DNA of 48,655 nucleotides from Mycobacterium sp. 852002-10029_SCH5224772 (GTDB lineage Bacteria; Actinomycetota; Actinomycetes; Mycobacteriales; Mycobacteriaceae). A model generated the notes under the pieces. It made no database searches and was not told the DNA's origin. It saw only the letters and a list, made by a program, of their open reading frames with translations. Position numbers and translations under genes: made by a program. This document shows, piece by piece, positions 31,636 to 39,513 of this stretch (its first letter is position 1; every line of letters begins with the position of its first letter). The stretch covers positions 1-48,655 of the forward strand of contig NZ_LZHT01000123.1 in assembly GCF_001667315.1 (NCBI RefSeq). The letters are read 5' to 3'.

Positions 31636-32664
31636 ATGCGGTGGGCGCACCAGGCCGTCGCGGTCAACGGGAAGCCGGTGGAGGACGGGGCGCTGCCGGG
31701 GCTGCAGCGCATCGGCTTCATCCGCAGCGTGCGCGCGCCGCAGTTCGAGGGGATCACCTTTCACGAGGTGCTGTGCAAGTCCGCGCTGAACAAGGTGCCG
31801 AACGCTTCGGCCCTGCCGTTTCGCTACACCGTCAACAGCTACCGTGGTTGCTCGCACGCCTGCCGGTACTGCTTTGCCCGTCCCACCCACGAATACCTGG
31901 AGCTGGACTGCGGCAACGACTTTGACACCCAGGTCGTCGTCAAGACCAACGTGGTCGAGGTGCTGCGCCGGGAGCTGCAGAGGCCGTCGTGGCAGCGCGA
32001 GACCGTAGCCCTGGGCACCAACACCGACCCCTACCAGCGGGCCGAGGGGCGCTACGCATTGATGCCCGGCATCATCGGCGCCCTGGCCGATTCGGGCACC
32101 CCGCTCTCGATCCTGACCAAGGGCACACTGTTGCGGCGCGACCTGCCGCTGATCGCCGACGCCGCGGCGCAGGTCCCGGTGTCGGTCGCGGTGTCGCTGG
32201 CGGTGGGGGATGCCGAGCTGCACCGCGACGTCGAGCCCGGCACGCCCACGCCGCAGGCGCGGCTGGGCCTGATCGGCGCGATCCGCGCGGCCGGGCTGGA
32301 CTGTCATGTGATGGTCGCGCCGGTCCTGCCGCATCTCACCGATTCCGTCGAGCAGCTCGACGGGCTGCTCGGGCAGATCGCGGCGGCCGGCGCCGGCAGC
32401 GTGACGGTTTTCGGGCTGCATCTGCGCGGCTCCACCCGCGGCTGGTTCATGGCGTGGCTGGGGCGCTCGCATCCCGAACTGGTCGGCCGTTATCGGGAGC
32501 TGTACCGGCGGGGCGCCTACCTGCCGCAGGGCTATCGGGACATGCTGCGCGAGCGGGCCGCCCCGCTGATCGCCAAGTACCGGCTGGCCGGCGATCACCG
32601 CCCGTTCTCGCAAGCGGTTTCGGCCGCCCGCGCACCGGAACCCGTACAGCAGACGTTGTTTTGA
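31636..32664 (+). CDS. SPL-like radical SAM protein (Rv2578c family), SOS-controlled
   Basis: This 342-aa radical SAM enzyme has the cluster motif Cys72, Cys76, Cys79 (YRGCSHACRYCFAR) and a conserved NTDPYQ segment, in the spore photoproduct lyase-related group. A role in nucleic-acid repair or modification is inferred from the perfect LexA box upstream and the SPL-like family; the reaction is unknown. The ATG at 31636 fits the family start. It ends one base before the phosphatase stop on the other strand, so the two are tail-to-tail without spacer. Confidence 0.92.
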   Translation: MRWAHQAVAVNGKPVEDGALPGLQRIGFIRSVRAPQFEGITFHEVLCKSALNKVPNASALPFRYTVNSYRGCSHACRYCFARPTHEYLELDCGNDFDTQVVVKTNVVEVLRRELQRPSWQRETVALGTNTDPYQRAEGRYALMPGIIGALADSGTPLSILTKGTLLRRDLPLIADAAAQVPVSVAVSLAVGDAELHRDVEPGTPTPQARLGLIGAIRAAGLDCHVMVAPVLPHLTDSVEQLDGLLGQIAAAGAGSVTVFGLHLRGSTRGWFMAWLGRSHPELVGRYRELYRRGAYLPQGYRDMLRERAAPLIAKYRLAGDHRPFSQAVSAARAPEPVQQTLF

Positions 32665-32665
32665 G

Positions 32666-34246
32666 CTAGCCCTTGTCGCCGCGCGGCTTGGTCAGCGTGA
32701 ATTCGTCGATCACGACCATCTCGCCGAGCGGGCCCCGCAACGCGTAATGCGTCGCCTTGATCGACGTGTTGCCGCCGGGCCGGCCCGGGTCAACGTCGAA
32801 AGCCGCGAAACCGTAGGGATTGTCGCGGTCGCGGAACGCCGACCACGGCGCGTCCTCGAGGACGTAGATCGGCACCTTGCGCCGCAGCGCGGGGTCGAAT
32901 CGCCCCACGCCGGTCACCACGCGGCACCGGGGCTCGGGAAAGAACATCCCGTTGCTCGGCGCCGAGGTGCCGCCGCCGCCGATGACCAGGTGCACCGTGC
33001 CCCGCGTGGAGTCGATGAGATCGTGTCGGGTGTCGACGGGTATCGGCGTTCGGGTGTCGGTCCCCAGCGTGCCGCGCAACGGGTGCGAGCGCTCGTAGTG
33101 ATGTTCGTGGCCGCACACCACCAGATCGACCTGGTACTGGTCGAACAGTGGCAGCCATTCCTCACGCACGCCCAGGTCGGCCCCGTTGGTCTTGTCGGCG
33201 GTGGAGATCGCCGTCTGGTGCATGCACACGACCAGCCAGTCGATATCCGGATCGCGCCGGGCTGCCGCGAGTTCGGCTGCCAGCCAACGTTTTTGCTCTC
33301 CGCCAGAGTAGCCGTGCACGTAGGAGTTGCCGCCGTCCTGGTAGGCCACGTCGTCGTTGTTGAGGCTGATCACCCGCACCGAGCCGGCGGTGAACGAATA
33401 CCACAGGCCGCGGGTCTGCGGGCTCGACCCGGAATCGGGCACCGCGAAGTACGTCTGGTAGGCGCCGTAACCGATTGGCCCGTTACCCAGTTCGTTCTCG
33501 TGATTGCCGGCCGCCGGCATCCAGGGCCGGTGGCGCGCCGAGCGGGTGTTGTTCTCGAACCAGTTCGACCAGGTGCGGATCCGGTTCTGGGCCAGGTTCG
33601 CGTAGCACAGGTCGCCGTTGACGAGGTTGAACAGCGGGCCGAGGCGCTCGATGGCCATGGTGGTGTCGGCGGCCGCCGGTGAGCCGATGTTGTCGGTGGC
33701 GTAACGGCCGTCGGGCATCTTGGCGAGCGCCGGGGTGGACTGGTCGCCGAAGCTGGTGAAACGCAAGGGCTTTCGCCCCGACGGCGCCGTCCGCACGGTT
33801 CCCTCTTCCGGTTCGGCACCGTCGTGCACCGCGGCGTACACATAGTCGGTGTCCGGCGTGAGGTTCGTCAGCCGGGCGTGGTTGACGCGAACCTCGGTGC
33901 TGGACTTCGCGTCCCGGTAGGTCCGGGTCTCGGCGGCCACGGTGCGGCCGAACCCGGATGTCGGCGTCCCCAGCATGACGCGCGGATTGCGCACGGCGTC
34001 GGTGGTGTGCCAGGACACCACCACCTCCGTGCCGGCGTTCTGCCCGAACTGTAGGTGCAGCCCGCCCACCGGCGGTGCCCCGTTGCGATCGGGCTGCAGC
34101 CACGCCGCGGGACCGCGGGAGGTCGCGGACTGCGACCACAGCAGCGCGGCGCCACCCACCCCGACGCCGCCGAGAACGGCGGAGGCCGCGCTCGATGTGA
34201 GTAACCGGCGGCGGCTGATGCCGGCATGCTCCGAATCGTTGCCCAC
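32666..34246 (-). CDS. Tat-exported purple acid phosphatase
   Basis: This 526-aa phosphatase starts with a twin-arginine signal (ISRRRLLTSSAASAVLG, 10-26). It has an N-terminal fibronectin-like purple acid phosphatase domain (~60-155) and a metallophosphoesterase domain with GDQ at 167-169, GDLCYAN at 211-217, GNHE at 247-250, His343 and GHEHHYER at 379-386, the full dinuclear metal set. It should release phosphate from esters outside the membrane. GTG start at 34246, with only a weak ribosome site. It corresponds to Rv2577. Confidence 0.93.
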   Translation of the reverse strand: MGNDSEHAGISRRRLLTSSAASAVLGGVGVGGAALLWSQSATSRGPAAWLQPDRNGAPPVGGLHLQFGQNAGTEVVVSWHTTDAVRNPRVMLGTPTSGFGRTVAAETRTYRDAKSSTEVRVNHARLTNLTPDTDYVYAAVHDGAEPEEGTVRTAPSGRKPLRFTSFGDQSTPALAKMPDGRYATDNIGSPAAADTTMAIERLGPLFNLVNGDLCYANLAQNRIRTWSNWFENNTRSARHRPWMPAAGNHENELGNGPIGYGAYQTYFAVPDSGSSPQTRGLWYSFTAGSVRVISLNNDDVAYQDGGNSYVHGYSGGEQKRWLAAELAAARRDPDIDWLVVCMHQTAISTADKTNGADLGVREEWLPLFDQYQVDLVVCGHEHHYERSHPLRGTLGTDTRTPIPVDTRHDLIDSTRGTVHLVIGGGGTSAPSNGMFFPEPRCRVVTGVGRFDPALRRKVPIYVLEDAPWSAFRDRDNPYGFAAFDVDPGRPGGNTSIKATHYALRGPLGEMVVIDEFTLTKPRGDKG

Positions 34247-34380
34247 TCATGCTTCATACCGGAGCCGAGCAACCTGAAGGTGAACACCCCGCCGGGAAGG
34301 GCGAATGCCGTGGGCACAGATTTGCGTGCTGGAAGCCGTTTTCCGGGTACGGCCGTAACGGATTCGGTAGCGTTTCAGAT

Positions 34381-34824
34381 ATGACGAACGTGCGAATAGT
34401 GACCACGGGAATCGCCGCGGCGACGTTTGTCGCGGCCACCGCGATGACTGCGACGTCCGCGATCTCCCATGCGGATCCCACCGGCCACCAGGTGACGTAC
34501 ACCGTCACCGCCACCGGCAACCTGACCGGCAACGTCAGGTACATGAACAGCGATCCGCCCAGCCAGGCGGCCTTCAACGCGAACTCGTCGCAGTTCCTGA
34601 ACACGGTGCAAACGCCGTTCGCCGCCGGGCAGCCGCTCGTCTACAACGTCACGCTGGCGGACCCCAACCAGTGGGCGTTCGTCAACGCCAGCGGCGGATG
34701 CCACTGGCCGGACTGCGACGCGTCGAACACGCCGCAGATTCAGTGCCAGATCGCGGTGGACGGCCAGGTTGTGGTGACCCAGAGCGCCACCACCGGCGTC
34801 ACCTGCTCGACCCGTCCCTGGTAG
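34381..34824 (+). CDS. Small secreted protein, MmpS-like fold
   Basis: This 147-aa protein has a signal peptide (about 1-32, ending SHADP) and a beta-rich mature domain with VTYTVTATGNLTGNVRYM and two to four cysteines (GGCHWPDC, IQCQIAVDGQVV, VTCSTRPW). The layout resembles the soluble domain of MmpS proteins, a tentative match. It corresponds to Rv2576c. Its 3' end overlaps the convergent XRE-cupin gene by 26 bp. The 134 bp upstream to the phosphatase start hold the divergent promoters and no gene. Confidence 0.8.
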   Translation: MTNVRIVTTGIAAATFVAATAMTATSAISHADPTGHQVTYTVTATGNLTGNVRYMNSDPPSQAAFNANSSQFLNTVQTPFAAGQPLVYNVTLADPNQWAFVNASGGCHWPDCDASNTPQIQCQIAVDGQVVVTQSATTGVTCSTRPW

Positions 34825-35323
34825 CCACCACGACGACTTCGGCGGATTCGGCGCCGACGGCCCGGATCTTGTGGCTGATCGAGGCGTCGAAATAGGCGCT
34901 GTCACCGGGCCCGAGCGTGAACGTCTGATCCCCGTAGTCGAGTTCGACGGTCCCGGCGTGCACGAACATGAATTCCTGGCCGTCGTGCTCCGGATGTGGA
35001 TCGTCGGCCAGCTTCTCCGTCGGGCGAACCACGAACGGCGACATCGATTTTCCCAGCAGCGACGTGGCCAGCACCCGGTAGCGCTCGCCCTGCGCGACGG
35101 CGGCACGTTCGACGGTGATCTTCTCGTGCGCGGCCTCGTCTGAGAACAACCGGCCGACGTCGACATCCAGGGCCTTGGCGACCTTGAGGGCCACCGCGAT
35201 CGACGGGGTGCTGTGGCGGCGTTCGATCTTGGACAGGTAGCTCTTGGTCAGCCCGGTCTGCTGAGCCAGGGCTTCCAGGGTCAGGCCGCGTTGCTTGCGG
35301 ACCGCGCGCAGCAGTGCGGTCAT
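34799..35323 (-). CDS. XRE-family regulator with cupin sensor domain
   Basis: This 174-aa regulator has an N-terminal helix-turn-helix (RKQRGLTLEALAQQTGLTKS, 9-28, and YLSKIERRHSTPS) and a C-terminal cupin domain (about 95-170, HDGQEFMFVHAGTVEL, LGPGDSAYFDASISHKI). Such proteins sense a small ligand and control adjacent catabolic genes. It is divergent from the aldolase/DapA-like pair across 76 bp holding a 9+9 bp inverted repeat, so autoregulation and control of that pair are likely. Confidence 0.92.
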   Translation of the reverse strand: MTALLRAVRKQRGLTLEALAQQTGLTKSYLSKIERRHSTPSIAVALKVAKALDVDVGRLFSDEAAHEKITVERAAVAQGERYRVLATSLLGKSMSPFVVRPTEKLADDPHPEHDGQEFMFVHAGTVELDYGDQTFTLGPGDSAYFDASISHKIRAVGAESAEVVVVATRDGSSR

Positions 35324-35337
35324 CGGCGGCCCCTCTC

Positions 35338-35375
35338 ATGACACAAGGTTTCCTAAAGTGATACTATTGTGTCAT
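35338..35375. promoter_or_regulatory. Inverted-repeat operator between XRE-cupin gene and aldolase
   Basis: ATGACACAA (35338-35346) and its exact complement TTGTGTCAT (35367-35375) are separated by 20 AT-richer bases, which could hold the promoter. The site lies 14 bp upstream of the regulator start and 24 bp before the aldolase ATG, as expected for an operator serving both. Confidence 0.78.
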
Positions 35376-35399
35376 ACGTTCGCGCCGAGGGAGCTCGTT

Positions 35400-36197
35400 A
35401 TGGCCAGCACGTTCACCGATTCGAAGTCCGATTTGATGCGCCGGGCCGCCGAGCAGTTGACGGCATTCCAAACCAAAGACACCACCGATTCGCAGCTGAG
35501 CACGCGCCAGAAGCTGGCCCTGACGTGCCGCGCCCTGTTCGACGCCGGGCATGACTCCGGATTGGCCGGCCAGATCACCGCCCGCGCCGAGGCGGACGGC
35601 ACCTACTACACCCAGCGGCTCGGCCTGGGCTTCGACGAGATCACCGACGCCAACCTGCTCTTGGTCGACGAGGACCTCAATGTCCTCGATGGTGACGGAA
35701 TGGCCAACCCCGCCAACCGTTTTCACAGCTGGATCTACCGCGCCCGCCCCGATGTGCAATGTATCGTGCACACCCACGCGTTCCATGTGGCGGCGCTGTC
35801 GATGCTGGAAGTTCCGCTGATCGTGTCCCACATGGACACCACACCGCTCTACGGTGACTGCGCGTTTCTGGCGAAATGGCCGGGCGTGCCGGTCGGCAAC
35901 GAAGAGGGGGAGATCATCTCCGCCGCCCTCGGTGACAAGAAGGCGATCCTGCTGGCCCACCACGGCCACGTCATCGCCGGCGCCAGCATCGAGGAGGCGT
36001 GCTCGTTGGGAATCCTCATCGAGCGCGCCGCCAAACTGCAGCTGACCGCCATGGCCGCCGGCACCGTCAAAGAGCTGCCCGAAGAACTGGCCCGCGAGGC
36101 CCACGACTGGACGCTGTCGCCGCAGCGCAGCCGCGCCAACTTCGCGTACTACGCCCGCCGGGCCCTGGCCCGGCACCCGGATGTGCTGACCAGCTAA
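35400..36197 (+). CDS. Class II aldolase/adducin family protein
   Basis: This 265-aa protein has the zinc-binding histidines of class II aldolases: HTHAFH (His124, His126) and LAHHGHV (with His188/190). Such enzymes cleave or epimerise sugar phosphates or hydroxy-oxo-acids with a metal enediolate. The substrate is unknown. The ATG at 35400 has GAGGGAG six bases before; an in-frame start further upstream would read through the operator. It is followed after 36 bp by a DapA-family lyase. The pair is absent here in M. tuberculosis as I recall. Confidence 0.9.
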   Translation: MASTFTDSKSDLMRRAAEQLTAFQTKDTTDSQLSTRQKLALTCRALFDAGHDSGLAGQITARAEADGTYYTQRLGLGFDEITDANLLLVDEDLNVLDGDGMANPANRFHSWIYRARPDVQCIVHTHAFHVAALSMLEVPLIVSHMDTTPLYGDCAFLAKWPGVPVGNEEGEIISAALGDKKAILLAHHGHVIAGASIEEACSLGILIERAAKLQLTAMAAGTVKELPEELAREAHDWTLSPQRSRANFAYYARRALARHPDVLTS

Positions 36198-36233
36198 ACC
36201 GTTATCTGCCAACCGAATCCGAGGAGCCAGCCT

Positions 36234-37115
36234 GTGGCGCAATCGTCTGAGCCCAAGATCCACGGCATCATCGCCTACCCGGTGACCCCGTTCGCCGGCG
36301 ACGGCATCAACACGAAACGTCTCGCCGCGCTGGTCGACAGGCTGGTGTCCGCCGACGTCCATGCCATCGCGCCCTTGGGCAGCACCGGTGAACTGGCCTA
36401 TCTCGACGAGCCCGAATTCGACACCGTGGTCGACACCACCATCGCCACCGTCGCGGGTCGGGTGCCGGTGGTCGTCGGCGTGTCAGATGTGACCACCGCC
36501 AAGACCATTCGGCGCGCCACCTACGCGCAGCAGGCCGGGGCCGCCGCCGTGATGATCCTGCCCGTGTCCTACTGGAAGCTCACCGAGCGCGAGATCTTCC
36601 AGCACTACCGCAGCATCAGCGACGCCATCTCGATCCCGATCATGGCCTACAACAACCCGGCCACCAGCGGCGTCGACATGCCCCCCGAGTTGCTGGTGCG
36701 CATGTTCGAATCCATCGACAACGTCACCATGGTCAAGGAGTCCACCGGCGACCTGACCCGGATGCAGCGCATCGCGGAGCTGTCCGGCAACCGGTTGCCC
36801 TTCTACAACGGCAGCAACCCGCTGGTGCTCGAAGCGCTGAAGGCCGGGGCGTCCGGATGGTGCACGGCCGCACCGTGTTTGCGGCCGCAGCCGTGCATCG
36901 ACCTGTACGAGGCGGTGCGCGCGAACGACCTCGACACGGCACAGAAGCTCTACGACGATCTCAAGCCGCTGCTGCAGTTCATCGTCGCGGGCGGCCTGGC
37001 CACCACGGTGAAGGCCGGCCTGGAGCTGCTCGACTTCCCGGTCGGAGACCCGCGTGCGCCGCTGCTGCCGCTCGACGAGCAGGGCCGCGCCGAGTTGAAA
37101 GGCCTGCTGGCTTAA
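36234..37115 (+). CDS. DapA-family (DHDPS/NAL) aldolase
   Basis: This 293-aa class I lyase has the Schiff-base Lys168 (MVKESTGD), the catalytic Tyr139 (MAYNNPAT) and the pyruvate-binding GSTGE at 49-53. It should add or remove pyruvate (or a 2-oxo acid) from an aldehyde. The CTAAPCLRPQPC segment is unlike biosynthetic DapA, and the operon partner is a class II aldolase, so a catabolic role is favoured over lysine synthesis. GTG start with GAGGAG upstream. Confidence 0.9.
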   Translation: MAQSSEPKIHGIIAYPVTPFAGDGINTKRLAALVDRLVSADVHAIAPLGSTGELAYLDEPEFDTVVDTTIATVAGRVPVVVGVSDVTTAKTIRRATYAQQAGAAAVMILPVSYWKLTEREIFQHYRSISDAISIPIMAYNNPATSGVDMPPELLVRMFESIDNVTMVKESTGDLTRMQRIAELSGNRLPFYNGSNPLVLEALKAGASGWCTAAPCLRPQPCIDLYEAVRANDLDTAQKLYDDLKPLLQFIVAGGLATTVKAGLELLDFPVGDPRAPLLPLDEQGRAELKGLLA

Positions 37116-37122
37116 CCCGATT

Positions 37123-37169
37123 GCCCTACTCCTCCTCACCCCGCTGCGCGGGCTGCATCGTGGTAGGGC
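37123..37169 (-). repeat. MIRU-like element between convergent genes
   Basis: On the minus strand it reads ACGATGCAGCCCGCGCAGCG then GGGTGAGGAGGAGTAGGGC, the same layout as the ruvA-ruvB and apt-relA elements. It is flanked by GCCCTAC/GTAGGGC and CCCGATT/AATCGGG inverted repeats, so it may also act as terminator between the DapA-like gene and the metallopeptidase. Confidence 0.65.
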
Positions 37170-38047
37170 TAGCCCAAATCGGGTGCGGAGAAGGTATCGC
37201 ACTGGTTCGGGTCACCGGTCTGATAGCCCACGGTGAACCAGTGCTGGCGCTGCTCGGCCGAACCGTGGGTCCAGCTTTCGCGGTTGACATGCCCGGTCGC
37301 CTGTTTCTGGATGCGGTCGTCGCCGACCGATGCGGCGGCCGATAGCGCGTCGCGAATGTCGTCGTCGGTCAACGGATTCAGGAATGGCGTGCCGTCCTTC
37401 TGGTTGACCGTTGCGGCGTAGTGCGCCCAGATGCCGGCGTAGCAGTCGGCCTGCAGCTCGGTGCGTACGCCGTTGCCGCCGGCACCCTTGGCTCCCTGTT
37501 GGGAGCGCCCCAGGTTGCCTTGCAGCTGTTGCACGTGATGGCCGTATTCGTGGGCGACGACGTATTCCTGGGCAAAAGCCCCGTTGCTGGAATGAAGTTG
37601 CCTGACGAGAACGTCCTGAAAGAAGCTGGTGTCGAAGTACGCCGTCTGGTCCATCGGGCAGTAGAACGGCCCGACGTCGGTGGTGGCCGGTCCGCAACCG
37701 GTGCTCACCTGGTCGCTGAACAGCCGGACATGCGGGCGGGTGTAACCCGTCATCAGCTGATGCCACACCGCGTCCACGGAGTTGCCGGTGGCGACCACGC
37801 GGCACTGCACGTACTTGTTGGCGTCCGCACCCGTCTTGCACTGGCTCAGGTCGAAACCGGGTGCCGAATAGCCGCCGGTGTTCGTCTGCGGCTGGTTCAT
37901 GACGCGGCCCGGATCGACGCCCAAGAACAGCGCCCCGAGCAGGATAATCAGCCCGAGCCCGCCGCCCCCGACGGCCATTCCCATCCCGCCGCCGCCCGAC
38001 GACGACGCGTTGCTGGTGTCGATCTGCATGCCCTCGTTGAAGGTCAT
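37169..38047 (-). CDS. Membrane-anchored neutral zinc metallopeptidase (YpfJ family)
   Basis: This 292-aa protein matches the putative neutral zinc metallopeptidase family. It has a glycine-rich N-terminus, one membrane helix (about 30-43), a soluble domain with cysteines 70, 82, 118 and 130, the zincin motif HEYGH (His166, Glu167, His170) and a downstream Glu197 in RTELQADCYAG. It should be an outward-facing protease with unknown target. An SRPBCC gene lies 9 bp upstream on the same strand. It corresponds to Rv2575. Confidence 0.9.
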   Translation of the reverse strand: MTFNEGMQIDTSNASSSGGGGMGMAVGGGGLGLIILLGALFLGVDPGRVMNQPQTNTGGYSAPGFDLSQCKTGADANKYVQCRVVATGNSVDAVWHQLMTGYTRPHVRLFSDQVSTGCGPATTDVGPFYCPMDQTAYFDTSFFQDVLVRQLHSSNGAFAQEYVVAHEYGHHVQQLQGNLGRSQQGAKGAGGNGVRTELQADCYAGIWAHYAATVNQKDGTPFLNPLTDDDIRDALSAAASVGDDRIQKQATGHVNRESWTHGSAEQRQHWFTVGYQTGDPNQCDTFSAPDLG

Positions 38048-38056
38048 GAGGCGCTC

Positions 38057-38554
38057 CTAACGTTGCCGGGTCGCAAGGGAGTCGGTGTAGCTGCGCAGGT
38101 TGCGCAGGTAGCGGCGCAGGGCGATGTTCACCAGCGGCCCGACCACCACCATCGCCAGCTTCGCCGGGCCGGCCGGCTTCTGGGCCATGGTCCACGTCAG
38201 CCGGCAGCCGCCCGGGATGACCTGGACCCGGTAGTCCTCGGCGAAGGCGGCCACGGACTTGGTCGAGCATTCATTGAAGCGAAAAGCCATGTGCGTGAAG
38301 GGTTCCCACGCAAGGAATTCCTCGTTGCCGACCATGCCGCCGCGCATCTCGACGACGCGGGTGGTACCTACTCCGCGCGGCTCGGGGCTGGTCCAGGTCA
38401 CCTTGGTGATCACCTTCGCCCAGCGCGGCCAGGATTCGGCGTCGGAGAGTACCTCGAACAGTTGCTCGGGGGTGATGGCCAGGTCCACGCTGTTGCGGAA
38501 GGCAAATGGCGCCGAGTCGATGAAGTCCACGTCGACGCGCTCGCAGGGAAACAT
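38057..38554 (-). CDS. SRPBCC family protein
   Basis: This 165-aa START/SRPBCC-fold protein contains the domain features SVDLAITPEQLFEVLSDAES, WPRWAKVITKVTWTS and a C-terminal helical region NIALRRYLRNLRSY. It probably binds a lipid or aromatic ligand (unknown). It sits between the metallopeptidase (9 bp) and the PanE-like reductase (9 bp), so the three form a tight operon. It corresponds to Rv2574. Confidence 0.87.
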   Translation of the reverse strand: MFPCERVDVDFIDSAPFAFRNSVDLAITPEQLFEVLSDAESWPRWAKVITKVTWTSPEPRGVGTTRVVEMRGGMVGNEEFLAWEPFTHMAFRFNECSTKSVAAFAEDYRVQVIPGGCRLTWTMAQKPAGPAKLAMVVVGPLVNIALRRYLRNLRSYTDSLATRQR

Positions 38555-38563
38555 GGCACCAAT

Positions 38564-39451
38564 TTAGCCGGGGCCGTCGCTGGCCGCGGCCAGTAAGGGC
38601 ACCACGACGTCGCTGATCGGTGTGGCCAGGCCGTGGGCGCGGCCCTTGCGGACGATCACCCCGTTGCGGATATCCCATTCCATCGGGCGGTGATGCTCCG
38701 CGTCGGTCAGGATCGACGTGCTCATGTCTTCGGGAACGTTGCGAAACATGTCGACCAGCTCATCGATGACGCCGTCGGCAAGACGGGCGCCTTCGGCGCG
38801 CGCGACGGCCAGGCATTCGGCGACATAGCGGCGCGACAGCGCGGCGACGTCGTCGCGGCGGAACATCCCGGACCGGCGCCGCGACAGCGCCATGAACCCG
38901 GCCAGCGCGTTGGTGAGCAGCTTGTGCCAGGCCGCGGTGATGATGTCGGGGTCGCAGTCCACCCGGCAACCGGCGCCGCGCAGCAGCTCGGCGATCACCT
39001 CCGCCGACGGGCCGCTGGGCAGCACCAGGGCCGGCTCGCCGCGCAACCGCACCCAGCCTTCGGGCTGGGTTTCGGCCGAATACCACACGATTCCGGGGAT
39101 GACGGGGGATTGCGGGCAGTGCGGCCGCACCTGCTCGACCTGCTCCACGCCGTTTTGCAGCACCACCACGATGGTGTGCACATCGCAGAGCCGGGACAGC
39201 CAGGCGGCCGCCTGATCGTTCTGGGTGGCCTTGACGGCCAACAGCACCACGTCCACCGGCCCTGGCGTCTCGCTGGGGTCGGTGCGCACGGGGCCGGGGA
39301 CGACGATCGGGTCCGCGCCGTCGGGCCGCAGTTCGATGCTCTCGCGCGGGCTGCGGCCGCACACCTCGACCGAGTGTCCGGCCCGATACAGCAACGCGGC
39401 GGCCGTCGTACCGACGGCGCCGGGACCGACGAGGGCGATGTTCGTGGCGAT
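38564..39451 (-). CDS. panE: Ketopantoate reductase (PanE/ApbA family), start codon ATC?
   Basis: This 295-aa reductase (as annotated) has an N-terminal Rossmann motif IALVGPGAVGTTAAALL, VLLAVKATQN and VLQNGVEQ, then the helical C-terminal domain with AWHKLLTNALAG. It should reduce 2-dehydropantoate with NADPH for pantothenate synthesis, or be a paralog. No ATG, GTG or TTG lies between an in-frame stop upstream and the nucleotide-binding motif. The natural start aligned with M. tuberculosis Rv2573 is an ATC at 39449-39451. The first standard start (TTG at 39394) would delete the GxGxxG motif. Confidence 0.8.
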   Translation of the reverse strand: MATNIALVGPGAVGTTAAALLYRAGHSVEVCGRSPRESIELRPDGADPIVVPGPVRTDPSETPGPVDVVLLAVKATQNDQAAAWLSRLCDVHTIVVVLQNGVEQVEQVRPHCPQSPVIPGIVWYSAETQPEGWVRLRGEPALVLPSGPSAEVIAELLRGAGCRVDCDPDIITAAWHKLLTNALAGFMALSRRRSGMFRRDDVAALSRRYVAECLAVARAEGARLADGVIDELVDMFRNVPEDMSTSILTDAEHHRPMEWDIRNGVIVRKGRAHGLATPISDVVVPLLAAASDGPG

Positions 39452-39476
39452 AGGAGCGAAATTACACCGCCCCTTA

Positions 39477-39488
39477 GACTGATCAGTC
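39477..39488. promoter_or_regulatory. 12-bp palindrome in the panE/aspS divergent promoter
   Basis: GACTGATCAGTC is a perfect palindrome overlapping a TAGACT sequence (39475-39480) that could be an aspS -10 element, 33 bp before the aspS start. It resembles TetR-type operators. No regulator is adjacent. Confidence 0.5.
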
Positions 39489-39513
39489 GTTCAACGTGAA
39501 GGGGAGTGTTTTT

